Assembly: GCA_038253885.1 (NCBI GenBank)
Contig: JBBSGP010000026.1
Span: 1-46,801 of the forward strand
Reading direction: 5' to 3'
Source: JALZAQ01 sp038253885
Lineage (GTDB): Bacteria > Gemmatimonadota > Gemmatimonadetes > Gemmatimonadales > Gemmatimonadaceae
Length of the DNA stretch: 46,801 bases
Part shown: one piece after another, positions 7,613 to 15,757 of the stretch
How the letters are laid out: each line of letters opens with the position of its first letter
Numbering within the stretch: the stretch's first letter is position 1
The notes under the pieces: model-generated
What the model saw: only the letters and a program-made list of their open reading frames with translations
Told to the model about the DNA's origin: nothing
Databases searched by the model: none
Position numbers and translations under genes: made by a program

Positions 7613-8952
7613 CGGTCCAGTACTATCAGCAGGAGTTCGCGGACTTCTCGCGTCGGAGAACCGGCGCCGATCCGGCCTGGCTGGCGCCGGTGCGGCGCTC
7701 GGCCATCGAGCGGTTCGCCGCCCTCGGCTTCCCCACCCCGCGCGATGAGGACTGGCATTTCACGAGCGTCGCTCCGATCGCCGAAAAGGAGTTCCAGTCG
7801 CTGGACTCCGCCGGCGGTCTCGTGGAGCCCGCGGCCGTCGCTCCCTTCGGCTTTGGCGAGGACGACTGGCCCCAGCTCGTCTTTGTCAACGGACACTGCG
7901 TTCCTCGTCTGTCCATGCCTGGGGCACTGCCTCGTGGCGCGCGCGTGCTGGACCTACCGTCCGCGCTGCGTGAGATCCCCGATCTTGTCGAGCGCTGGCT
8001 GACCACGCTGGCGTCGGTTGACAACGCCTTCACCGCGCTCAACACCGCGTTCTTCCGCGACGGCGCCGTCGTGCACATTCCCGCGAGCGTGGAGCTGACG
8101 GAGCCGATCCACCTGCTCTTCGTGGCCGACGCCAGCGCCGCCAAGGGCGTCTCCCATCCGCGCAATCTCATCATCGCCGGGCGGAATGCCCGGGCGACGG
8201 TGATCGAGAGCTACGTCTCGCTCACCGAGGGGAGCTACTTCACGAACGCGGTCACGGAAGTCGCGGTGGAGGAGGGCGCCACCCTCCGACACTACCGGAT
8301 CCAGCGCGAGAGTAGCCGGGCCTTTCACGTCGCCACCACGCAGGTGCACCAGGCGCGCGACAGTCATTTCCTGTCCTTTTCCTTCGCCACCGGCGCCGCG
8401 CTGTCACGGACCAACATCTACACGGTGCTCGACGGAGAAGGGGCCGGTGCCACCCTGGATGGTCTCTACATGGGCGCCGATGAGCAGCACATCGACAATC
8501 AGACCCGGATCGAGCACGCGCAGCCGAACTGCTTCAGCCGCGAGGTTTACAAGGGCATTCTCGATGGATCGTCGCATGGTGTCTTCAATGGCAAGGTCCT
8601 TGTCCGGCCGATCGCCCAGAAGACCGACGGGAAGCAGAGCAACAACAATCTCCTGCTGTCCGACCGGGCCCGGGTGGATACGAAGCCACAGCTCGAGATT
8701 TTCGCCGACGATGTGAAGTGCACCCACGGCGCGACCATCGGCCGCCTGGACGAGCTCGCGCTCTTCTACATGAAGTCGCGCGGCATCCCGGCCGACACGG
8801 CCCGCACGCTCCTCACCTTCGCGTTCGCCGCCGACGTTCTGCAGCAGATCGAGTCCGTGCCGGTCCGGGAGATGCTGGAGCGGCTCGCCCGCGAACGCTT
8901 CACCGGCTCGCCCACGGAGGAGCCGGTGGGCGCTTCCGCGGCTCTCCGATAA
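7609..8952 (+). CDS. sufD: Fe-S assembly scaffold component SufD
   Basis: SufD is the SufB paralogue that completes the SufBC2D complex and helps iron acquisition. The protein (447 residues) shows the family C-terminal block CTHGATIGRLDELALFYMKSRGI, whose His corresponds to the functional histidine of SufD. Also present are the QSNNNLLLSDRARVDTKPQL stretch and the N-terminal RDEDWHFTSVAPI region. The GTG start overlaps the sufC stop by 4 nt, so translation is probably coupled and complex stoichiometry kept. No odd features are seen. Confidence 0.96.
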   Translation: MTVQYYQQEFADFSRRRTGADPAWLAPVRRSAIERFAALGFPTPRDEDWHFTSVAPIAEKEFQSLDSAGGLVEPAAVAPFGFGEDDWPQLVFVNGHCVPRLSMPGALPRGARVLDLPSALREIPDLVERWLTTLASVDNAFTALNTAFFRDGAVVHIPASVELTEPIHLLFVADASAAKGVSHPRNLIIAGRNARATVIESYVSLTEGSYFTNAVTEVAVEEGATLRHYRIQRESSRAFHVATTQVHQARDSHFLSFSFATGAALSRTNIYTVLDGEGAGATLDGLYMGADEQHIDNQTRIEHAQPNCFSREVYKGILDGSSHGVFNGKVLVRPIAQKTDGKQSNNNLLLSDRARVDTKPQLEIFADDVKCTHGATIGRLDELALFYMKSRGIPADTARTLLTFAFAADVLQQIESVPVREMLERLARERFTGSPTEEPVGASAALR

Positions 8953-8972
8953 GGGTCGCGGCCCCGGCTCAC

Positions 8973-9422
8973 GTGTCCGATCTCACCGAGCTGTACCAGA
9001 ACGTGATCCTCGATCACAATCGGCGCCCGCGCAATTACGGCACGATGCAGCATTCCGATGCCACTGCCGAAGGCAAGAACCCGCTGTGCGGAGATCAGCT
9101 CACGCTCTGGGTGAAGCTCGATGGCCAGCAGATCGAGGATATACGTTTCACGGCTTCGGGATGCGCCATCTCTCGGGCGTCTGCCTCGATGATGACGGCG
9201 GCGGTGAAGGGAAAGAGCCGCATCGAGGCCGACACGCTCTTCGAGCGCTTTCACCGGCTCGTCACCGGCCGCGCCGAGCCCGGCGAGGATCCGGCGGCGC
9301 TCGGCAGCCTCGCGGCTTTTTCCGGCGTGTCACGCTTTCCGGTGCGCGTGAAGTGCGCAAGTCTCGCCTGGCACACGTTGCGGGCGGCGCTCGCCCAGCG
9401 TGACGAGGTCAGCACCGGGTGA
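8973..9422 (+). CDS. sufU: SufU-type zinc-dependent sulfur-transfer protein
   Basis: SufU accepts persulfide sulfur from SufS and hands it to SufBCD. In well-studied Gram-positive systems it uses a zinc site to do so. The 149-residue protein has the four expected ligands: C39 and D41 (LCGDQL), C64 (SGCAIS) and C128 (VKCASL). It also has the insertion between the second and third motif (residues about 80-120) that separates SufU from IscU. ELYQNVILDHNRRPRN is the standard N-terminus. GTG at 8973 was chosen for that reason; no strong Shine-Dalgarno is visible. No SufE or IscU is nearby, so this is the likely sulfur donor partner of SufS. Confidence 0.94.
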   Translation: MSDLTELYQNVILDHNRRPRNYGTMQHSDATAEGKNPLCGDQLTLWVKLDGQQIEDIRFTASGCAISRASASMMTAAVKGKSRIEADTLFERFHRLVTGRAEPGEDPAALGSLAAFSGVSRFPVRVKCASLAWHTLRAALAQRDEVSTG

Positions 9423-9775
9423 CGGCCCGGGCCCGGCCCGTCGAGGACGCCTTCGAGCTCGTCGCCAGGGTGGACGAGCTTCCAGAGGACGGGCTGCTCA
9501 CTGTCGCACGCGCCAACGGAGAGCGGATCTGTCTCGCGCGGAAGGATGGCCGCATCTTCGCCGTGTCGGACGTTTGCACGCATCAGGAGTTTCCGATGGC
9601 GGAGGGAATGCTTCATGACACCGACGGTCGCTGTGTGATCGAGTGCATCTGGCACGGCGCCCGCTTCGACTGCGCCACCGGCGCCGTTCTTCGACAGCCG
9701 GCTGTCGATCCCCTGCCGACGTTCACCGTGCGTGTCGAGGACGGCGGGATCTATGTCGGGGGCCGGGCGGGATGA
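9419..9775 (+). CDS. Rieske-type [2Fe-2S] ferredoxin embedded in the suf operon
   Basis: This is a small (118-residue) soluble Rieske protein with both cluster motifs: C53-T-H55 and C76-I-W-H79. There is no signal peptide or membrane helix, so it acts in the cytoplasm, like the NirD or dioxygenase-ferredoxin group. It starts in a GTGA overlap with sufU and ends in an ATGA overlap with sufS, so it is firmly part of the operon. It may carry electrons for cluster assembly or for reductive persulfide release, or may itself be a client. The role is inferred from position only. The family is clear. Confidence 0.92.
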   Translation: MTARARPVEDAFELVARVDELPEDGLLTVARANGERICLARKDGRIFAVSDVCTHQEFPMAEGMLHDTDGRCVIECIWHGARFDCATGAVLRQPAVDPLPTFTVRVEDGGIYVGGRAG

Positions 9776-11022
9776 CGATGGCGACCGCGCAGTTGCCCCT
9801 CGCCGCCCGCGCCGACTTCCCACTGCTCGCCGGAAGTCCGGGGTTGGTCTATCTCGATTCCGCCGCCACCTCGCAGAAGCCGCGAGCGATGCTCGACGCG
9901 ATGCGCGACTTCTACGAGCACGACAATGCGAACCCCCATCGCGGCGCCTATGCGCTGTCGGTCCGCGCGACCGATCGCTACCAGCGGGCCCGGCAGCGCG
10001 TCGCACGATTCGTCGGAGTGGCGGATGAAGACTGCCTCCTCTTCACGCGCGGCACCACGGAGTCGCTCAACCTGATGGCGGGCTCGTGGGGTCGGGCGAA
10101 CGTCGCCGCGGGCGATGAGATCCTCATCACGGGGGCCGAGCATCACGCCAACTTCGTTCCGTGGCAGCAGCTGGCCATCGAGCGCGGCGCTTCCCTGCGC
10201 ATCTGCGGCCTGTGCCCCGATGGCAGCCTGGATCTCGACAGCTTCCGGGCGGTGCTCGGACCTCGTACCCGCGTGGTCGCATTCAGTCACGTCTCGAACG
10301 CGCTCGGCACGATCAATCCGGTGCGTGACATCGTGGCGCTGGCGCGGGAGCGTGGCGGCAGCGTCGCCCGGCCGCCGCTCATCGTGTGTGATGGGGCGCA
10401 GGCGGCGCCGCATCTCGCTGTCGACTTCGACGCGCTCGGCGTGGATGCCTACGCCTTCAGCGGCCACAAGATGTGCGGTCCCATGGGCATCGGCGTCCTG
10501 GCAGCGCGCCGACAGATCCTCGAGGCGATGCCCCCCTGGCAAACGGGAGGCGACATGATCGAGAGCGTCTTCGACGACCGATCCACATGGAACGTTCTTC
10601 CGCACAAGCACGAGGCCGGCACGCCGAACGTGGCGGGGGCGGTGGGCCTCGCCGCGGCCACCGACTACCTCGACCAGTTCGGCATGGATCGCATCCGCTC
10701 ACACGAGCGCGCGCTCGTCGCCCTGGCACAGCGGCGGCTCGAGACCATCGAGGGACTCCGCGTCCACGGACCGCCACCATCGGAGCGCAGCGGCGTGGTG
10801 AGCTTCACTCTCGCGGGGATCCATCCCCACGATCTCGCCACCGTTCTCGATGAAGTCGGTGTCTGCGTGCGCGCGGGACACCACTGTGCTCAGCCGCTCA
10901 TGCGCCGCCTCGAGCTGCCGGCCACCGCCCGGGCCTCATTCTACATCTACAGTGGCGAGTCGGACGTCGAAGCGCTGGTCGAGGGCGTGGAGCGAGCCCG
11001 GAAGCTCTTTGACGGCAGGTGA
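9772..11022 (+). CDS. sufS: Cysteine desulfurase SufS
   Basis: SufS is a PLP enzyme that removes sulfur from L-cysteine and holds it as a persulfide for SufU. The 416-residue protein has the PLP lysine K233 in SGHKMCGPMG, His124 in AEHHANF (stacking on PLP), Asp207 in VCDGAQ and the active-site Cys372 in RAGHHCAQP. The short, ordered Cys loop is that of the group II (SufS/CsdA) desulfurases. The ATG overlaps the Rieske gene stop by 4 nt. The last gene of the operon, it overlaps a convergent lipoprotein gene by 76 bp at its 3' end. Confidence 0.96.
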   Translation: MTMATAQLPLAARADFPLLAGSPGLVYLDSAATSQKPRAMLDAMRDFYEHDNANPHRGAYALSVRATDRYQRARQRVARFVGVADEDCLLFTRGTTESLNLMAGSWGRANVAAGDEILITGAEHHANFVPWQQLAIERGASLRICGLCPDGSLDLDSFRAVLGPRTRVVAFSHVSNALGTINPVRDIVALARERGGSVARPPLIVCDGAQAAPHLAVDFDALGVDAYAFSGHKMCGPMGIGVLAARRQILEAMPPWQTGGDMIESVFDDRSTWNVLPHKHEAGTPNVAGAVGLAAATDYLDQFGMDRIRSHERALVALAQRRLETIEGLRVHGPPPSERSGVVSFTLAGIHPHDLATVLDEVGVCVRAGHHCAQPLMRRLELPATARASFYIYSGESDVEALVEGVERARKLFDGR

Positions 11023-11759
11023 ATCGGCATCCGACGCTCCGGAAGCATTCCCGAGACGGCGGTCCAGGATCGAACACCGGTGATGCTGGCCGGCGGTCCA
11101 GCGTTGCGGGACATCATCGCTCCGACCTCGATGGCGGAGAGATCCGCCGCGCTCTGTCCCCGATGCACCGTATAGACTCCGGTGTTCGGGAGGATGTCGG
11201 TGGGCCGGTCGACGGTGCCGACGAGCGCATACATCCGGAACCGCCCGTCGGCCAGATTCAGGTAGGACAGGGGAATGCGGACCGTTTCCGAATCGGCGTC
11301 GAACACGATCGGCACGGGATTCGAGGCGTTGGTCGTGGCGTTATCAGCGAACGCGTAGCCCAGCGAGTCGAATAGCCCGATGACATAGTCGACGCCGATG
11401 CTCCTCTGAATGCCGAAGTTCGTCGACAGCGGCTCCCTTCCCGTCTGGATGTTCTCATCCACGTCCAGCTCGATGTAACCGAACACCGATGACGCGCTCG
11501 CGACATTGGGCGAGGTGACCGGGCGCGTGTACCGCACCACCAGCACCAGTGAATCGTTCGAGACGTATCCGGCGAGCTCGCGGGCGTCCATCGCTCGGAA
11601 GCTGCCGCTCTGGCTGAACGGCAGGGTGTCGTTGACCGGGTCAGTGAAGGCGAACCGGGTCTTGCCGTCGCCGCTCGGCCGGGTGGAGTCGCCACCGCAC
11701 GCGGCAAGCCCGGTGAGGGTGAGGAGAAGCGCGGTTGACGGCAGCGCGCGGTTGAACAC
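10947..11759 (-). CDS. Putative lipoprotein, function unknown
   Basis: The predicted 270-residue protein starts at GTG with a clear lipoprotein signal (hydrophobic segment, then LTGLAACGG lipobox). The mature part contains YIELDVDENIQTGREP, reminiscent of beta-sandwich extracellular domains. I do not recognise a named family. Residues from about 225 onward are Ser/Arg/Pro-rich and are read from the strand opposite the end of sufS. That tail may be an artefact of a lost stop codon or may be real. The gene is convergent with sufS and divergent from the kinase gene. The 193-bp gap to the kinase presumably holds both promoters, although only a TATAGT (11927-11932) on the plus strand is noteworthy. 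Confidence 0.65.
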   Translation of the reverse strand: MFNRALPSTALLLTLTGLAACGGDSTRPSGDGKTRFAFTDPVNDTLPFSQSGSFRAMDARELAGYVSNDSLVLVVRYTRPVTSPNVASASSVFGYIELDVDENIQTGREPLSTNFGIQRSIGVDYVIGLFDSLGYAFADNATTNASNPVPIVFDADSETVRIPLSYLNLADGRFRMYALVGTVDRPTDILPNTGVYTVHRGQSAADLSAIEVGAMMSRNAGPPASITGVRSWTAVSGMLPERRMPIHLPSKSFRARSTPSTSASTSDSPL

Positions 11760-11952
11760 GTTGGCCTCCGGTAGGCGGGATCAAACGAGCCGCGCGTGTC
11801 GCCGCCGGCCGGTACAACATATGAAGTGAACCGCACCGGCGCACCGGAGGCTCCGCTGGACCCCAGGGGCCTGGCGCGCGCCTTTGTGCTAAGTTGTCGG
11901 GCGGCCACTGCCGAGGCAGAGGCCCATATAGTCCGCTCCACCAACGCTCCAC

Positions 11953-13638
11953 ATGACCTCTGAGCAGATCGCCCATCCAGCTCTGGAAAAACTCGCCCCC
12001 GACTACGAGATCGTACGCGAGATCGGTCGGGGCGGTATCGCCGTCGTCTATCTGGCTCGGGATCTGGCGACCGGCCGCGACTGCGCCATCAAGCTCATAC
12101 GGGCCAAGCACCTGGGCGATGAGGAGGCTCTCTCGCGGGTGGCACGCGAGGCGAGCTATGCCGTGTCGCTGCGCCATCCCAACATTCTCCCGGTCACCGC
12201 CGCCCGCGATCTCGGCGATGAGGGGGTGGCGCTCATGATGGACTACGTGCCGGGCCGTACCCTCAAGAGACGTATCAGGGAGGATGGCGCCCTCCCGTTC
12301 GCCGAGGCGGTACGGGTGCTCCGTGACATCGCGGCGGCATTGGGACACGCCCATGACCGCGGAATCATCCACCGGGACGTCAAGCCGGAGAACATCTTCC
12401 TCGAGGATGCGCCAGCCGCGTCGGATGTCCCCACTGGAGAGCCGCCGGGCGACGTGCTGACCAGCGGGGGGGGGTGGCGGCGCGCACGACTCGCCGACTT
12501 CGGGATTGCTCGCGCTCTCCAGACCGACACCCAGCTCACGCAGACCGGGTTTGCGATTGGCACCCCGAGCTACATGTCACCCGAATGTATCGAGGGTGCG
12601 CCCATCGACGGCCGAACCGATCTGTACAGCCTCGGACTCGTCGCGTGGGAGATGATAAGTGGCGAGACGCCCTGGGCGGGCGAGAGCCTCTACGCTGTGC
12701 TTTATCACCAGAAGCACGACCAGCCATCCCCCGCCTTCGCCGATCTGCGCCCCGGAGCGCCGCGATCCCTGGTGCTCGCGGTCGAGGGACTGCTCGAGAA
12801 GGATCCCCATCTGCGCTGGGATGATGCGGAAGACTTTGTGGCCGCTCTCGACGGAAGGCCGATGCGACGACGGCCCGTGACCCCCGCCTCGTCAGTCGAT
12901 GCCAACACCGTGCGCTTCCGCCGGGCCGGAGCGACAGGCGCCGTCGAGGAGCAGACCGAGGCGGCTGTCCCGCCGCCAAGGCGCCGCACGCTGCGCGCGC
13001 TGCTGATGGCGCTGGCCGTTCTTGCCGCCCTGTCGGCAGCGGGCTACGGAGTGCAGGCGCTCCGGCCGCGCCGCGGCTCGGTGCAGGCTTCCTCTCCGGG
13101 GACACTCAGCACGACAGTTGGTCCTGGCGCGCCCCAGGTGGCGAACAGCGGCCCCGCCCCCAGCGCGACCCGTCCCGTCAAGGGGGGGAGGAAGTCCGTG
13201 GGGACGTCATCGGCAGCCTCGCCAAGGCCCTCGCCGGCGGCAACGCCCGGCATCCAGAAAGCGCCCATTGCCGCCGTTGACTCGACGCACCAACCGCACC
13301 CGCCGGATCTCGTCGCTACCTGGTCCCACTTCAGTCCGCGAGCTCCCCTGTCGGATTCTCTGACCATGCTTTTCCGAGCCGACGGGACCGCTCGGAGCCG
13401 GGAGCGTCGCCTCGGTCTCGGATTCCTCGGCTGGAACAGTCGCGTCACGACGCGAGAAGGGAGATGGGAGGTTCGCTCCACCGCCCTGGGCAAAAAGAGC
13501 CTGTGCGTGAGCTGGAGCGGAAAGCGCGGCGCCCGCGCCCAGGAGGCGTGCAATTCCTTCGTCCCACCGGCGGACTCGCTCGCACCCCTTTCCTTTGCCG
13601 GCCGATACTGGAGGCGCGTACCGAAAGCGCCGCAGTGA
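11953..13638 (+). CDS. Transmembrane Ser/Thr protein kinase (PknB-type) with an extracytoplasmic C-terminal domain
   Basis: This is a 561-residue Hanks-type kinase. The kinase domain (about 17-285) has the glycine loop GRGGIAVVYLA, K47 in CAIKLI, the catalytic HRDVKPEN (D142), DFG (182-184) and GTPSYMSPE of the activation segment. It should therefore be active. A roughly 25-residue Gly/Pro-rich insertion (about 151-177) between HRDVKPEN and DFG is unusual and includes a run of nine G bases in the DNA. After a linker comes one transmembrane helix (about 345-370). A Pro/Ser/Ala-rich stalk follows, then a C-terminal beta-rich module of about 110 residues outside the cytoplasm, perhaps a sensor. 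A substrate such as the FHA protein at 3921 is only inferred. Confidence 0.92.
   Translation: MTSEQIAHPALEKLAPDYEIVREIGRGGIAVVYLARDLATGRDCAIKLIRAKHLGDEEALSRVAREASYAVSLRHPNILPVTAARDLGDEGVALMMDYVPGRTLKRRIREDGALPFAEAVRVLRDIAAALGHAHDRGIIHRDVKPENIFLEDAPAASDVPTGEPPGDVLTSGGGWRRARLADFGIARALQTDTQLTQTGFAIGTPSYMSPECIEGAPIDGRTDLYSLGLVAWEMISGETPWAGESLYAVLYHQKHDQPSPAFADLRPGAPRSLVLAVEGLLEKDPHLRWDDAEDFVAALDGRPMRRRPVTPASSVDANTVRFRRAGATGAVEEQTEAAVPPPRRRTLRALLMALAVLAALSAAGYGVQALRPRRGSVQASSPGTLSTTVGPGAPQVANSGPAPSATRPVKGGRKSVGTSSAASPRPSPAATPGIQKAPIAAVDSTHQPHPPDLVATWSHFSPRAPLSDSLTMLFRADGTARSRERRLGLGFLGWNSRVTTREGRWEVRSTALGKKSLCVSWSGKRGARAQEACNSFVPPADSLAPLSFAGRYWRRVPKAPQ
12466..12474 (+). repeat. G9 homopolymer inside the kinase gene
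   Basis: Nine consecutive G bases encode glycines at codons 171-174, within the loop inserted between the catalytic loop and DFG. A slip of one base would truncate the kinase before its DFG motif. Such a tract can mediate phase variation, but G-rich codons are common in this genome. Confidence 0.5.
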
Positions 13639-13728
13639 CGACGGCTCAGATCGCGATGTCCCTCCGGCGGGCGGGGCTCGGCACGCAATGGCCGCACGAT
13701 CTGATCTTCTCGGATGCTATCCGGTAGG

Positions 13729-14823
13729 TCAGCAGAGATGCACCGCCATCGCCTTGAAGGACGCGAACACTTGTTGACCCGGTAATAGGCCCAGCTCCTG
13801 CGCCGACCGGGTGGTGAGGGCGGCGACGAGCGGAACACCCGCGATGTCGATGGTCGCCCGTGTGAGGGCGCCGACGGCCGCGATCTCGCTCACTCGTCCG
13901 GCAAACTGGTTGCGGGCCGAGGTCGGATGTGGGACGAGGGAGAGCATGACTTCCTCCGCCCGGATCACGGCGTGTCCGGCGCCGCTCGAGGCGTCACCGA
14001 CGGTGTAGAGCGTGAGGGGACCGGCGCGAAACTCGATCGCACGGTGCCCGCGAGACAGCGCCTCGGTCTCTCCATGCACCCAGTCCGGCGCCTCGTCGCT
14101 CAGCACCCGCGCTTCTCCGGCAAAAACGTTTTCCGCGCCGAGAAACTCGGCGATGTAGGGCGAAGCCGGCTCGCGAAACACCTGCTCTGGTCGCCCGGAC
14201 TGGAGCACTCGGCCGCCATCCAGAAGAATCGCCACGTCTCCCAGAAGACCCGCTTCGGTGAAATCATGCGTGACCTGCAGAACCGTCATCCCCCATTCGC
14301 GGTGCATCGTGCGGACCTCGCGCCGTACGCGCACTCGGCGACGGGGATCGAGAGCGCTGAAGGGCTCATCGAGGAGCAACACATCGGGGCGGCTGGCGAT
14401 CGCCCGGGCGATCGCGACCAGCTGCCGCTCGCCACCGCTGAGTCCTCGAATCGCGCGCCCCCGCAGCTCCGCCGCGCCGAGCCGCGAGGCGACCTCGGAG
14501 GCTGCGGCCGGCTCCGACGCCCCATACGCGATGTTCTCGGCCACCGAGAGGTGGGGAAAGAGGTATCCGAGCTGATAGACGAAACCGATGCGGCGGCGCT
14601 CGGGCGGAATTCCCGCGGCATCCCGAGCCTCGCCACCCGCTCCCGCGAGGCGAAGCCGGCCGCCGCGCTGCGGGATGATGCCGGCGATCGTCTCGAGCAG
14701 CGTCGTTTTTCCGGAGCCAGCAGGTCCGATCACCACGCCGTAGCTGCCTTGTGGCACGGTGAAGGTCACATCCGAGAGGACGAAATCCCCTACCTGGGCG
14801 TGCAGACCCGTGACCTCGATCAT
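13729..14823 (-). CDS. ABC importer ATP-binding protein, ModC-like (molybdate/tungstate or sulfate type)
   Basis: This protein of 364 residues is an ABC ATPase of the oxyanion importer group. Walker A is GPAGSGKTT, the signature LSGGERQLVAIARA and Walker B LLLDEPFSALD. The long C-terminal region (about 240-364) has the TOBE/MOP-like folds that bind oxyanion in ModC and WtpC. It would power import through the adjoining permease, with which it overlaps by 4 nt (ATGA, 14820-14823). Molybdate is favoured because a molybdenum-hydroxylase gene pair sits nearby, but sulfate or tungstate is possible. No substrate-binding protein gene is seen in the window. Confidence 0.85.
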   Translation of the reverse strand: MIEVTGLHAQVGDFVLSDVTFTVPQGSYGVVIGPAGSGKTTLLETIAGIIPQRGGRLRLAGAGGEARDAAGIPPERRRIGFVYQLGYLFPHLSVAENIAYGASEPAAASEVASRLGAAELRGRAIRGLSGGERQLVAIARAIASRPDVLLLDEPFSALDPRRRVRVRREVRTMHREWGMTVLQVTHDFTEAGLLGDVAILLDGGRVLQSGRPEQVFREPASPYIAEFLGAENVFAGEARVLSDEAPDWVHGETEALSRGHRAIEFRAGPLTLYTVGDASSGAGHAVIRAEEVMLSLVPHPTSARNQFAGRVSEIAAVGALTRATIDIAGVPLVAALTTRSAQELGLLPGQQVFASFKAMAVHLC

Positions 14824-15626
14824 CGATCAGGTCGCAGGGCGCGCAACAGGATCAGGGGCACCAGCGCCAGCATGACGAGCACCGCTGCGACTGGCAGTGC
14901 CTCTCCGAGCCCGAAGCTGGTGAAGCGGTCGTAGCTCAGCACGCTGGCGACCTTCGGGTTGTAGGTGAGCACGACGATCGCACCGAATTCGCTGACCGAC
15001 CGCGCCCACATCACCACCGCGGCCGCGATCAGACCGCGCATCGACAGCGGCAGTGTCACCCGGCGGAAGACGCGCCACAGAGGATCGCCCAGCGTTCGGG
15101 CGACCGACTCGTAGCGCGTGTCCACGCGGGCGAACGCCTCGTGCGCGGCGCTGATGTAGAGCGGGGCCGCGACGAAGAGCATGGCGGCGACGATACCGAT
15201 GGGAGAGCCGACGACGCGCAGACCGAGCGCGAGCGCCGATCGTCCCAGCGCGCTCTCTCGGCCGAGCAACAGCAGCAGCGCAATGCCGGCGACCGGATGG
15301 GGGATGAGCAGGGGGAGATCGATGACGGCAGCGAGCACCGCGCGTCCGCGAAAGCGTTGGCGGGCGAGCAGATAGGCGAGAGGGGTACCACCGGCCACTC
15401 CGAGGATGACCGCGCTCGTGGCGGTGAGGGCGGTGAGCCAGAGCGCCGACCGCAGCTCGGCATCGGAGAAGAGACGGCGTGCCCCCGCCCCGCCCGAGCC
15501 CGCGACGAGCTGCGCGATCGGCACGACGAAGAAGAGCAGGCAGAGCGAGCCGAGCAGCGCGGCGACGACGCTCGCCGCCCCGTGGAGCCTCCTGCCGTCG
15601 GCACGATGCGGGACGGCGCCGGTCAT
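14820..15626 (-). CDS. ABC importer permease, ModB/WtpB-like
   Basis: This is a 268-residue integral membrane protein with five or six hydrophobic helices and the binding-protein-dependent transport signature near residues 185-215 (EAFARVDTRYESVARTLGDP). It forms the channel for the ATPase encoded by the next gene (4-nt overlap). The sequence ARSVSEFGAIVVL is characteristic of molybdate/tungstate and sulfate permeases (ModB, WtpB, CysT). ATG at 15626 precedes the first membrane segment by a short polar tail; upstream starts would add a charged leader. It is divergent from the NatAB-type exporter, sharing a 131-bp intergenic region. Confidence 0.85.
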   Translation of the reverse strand: MTGAVPHRADGRRLHGAASVVAALLGSLCLLFFVVPIAQLVAGSGGAGARRLFSDAELRSALWLTALTATSAVILGVAGGTPLAYLLARQRFRGRAVLAAVIDLPLLIPHPVAGIALLLLLGRESALGRSALALGLRVVGSPIGIVAAMLFVAAPLYISAAHEAFARVDTRYESVARTLGDPLWRVFRRVTLPLSMRGLIAAAVVMWARSVSEFGAIVVLTYNPKVASVLSYDRFTSFGLGEALPVAAVLVMLALVPLILLRALRPDR

Positions 15627-15684
15627 CTCGACAGTATGCCCGCTCGCGCGCAGCCACCGCAAGCGCGCGCGCTCCGACGAGCGC

Positions 15685-15712
15685 TTGACATCCCTCACGC
15701 CGCCCGTACAAC
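15685..15712 (+). promoter_or_regulatory. Sigma70-type promoter for the ABC exporter genes
   Basis: TTGACA (15685-15690) is an exact -35 consensus. After 16 bases comes TACAAC (15707-15712), which shares four of six bases with TATAAT. Transcription would start near 15719, about 39 nt before the ATG at 15758. A potential GTG start at 15713 would then not be transcribed. Confidence 0.6.
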
Positions 15713-15757
15713 GTGACGTCCGCCACCCGACCGTTTTCGCTTCTTTCATCTCCAGAG

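Noticed and set aside
15713..15757. A GTG start at 15713 for the NatA-like gene
   Set aside because: It would lie at or before the transcription start predicted from the TTGACA/TACAAC promoter, and the conserved N-terminus begins at 15758.
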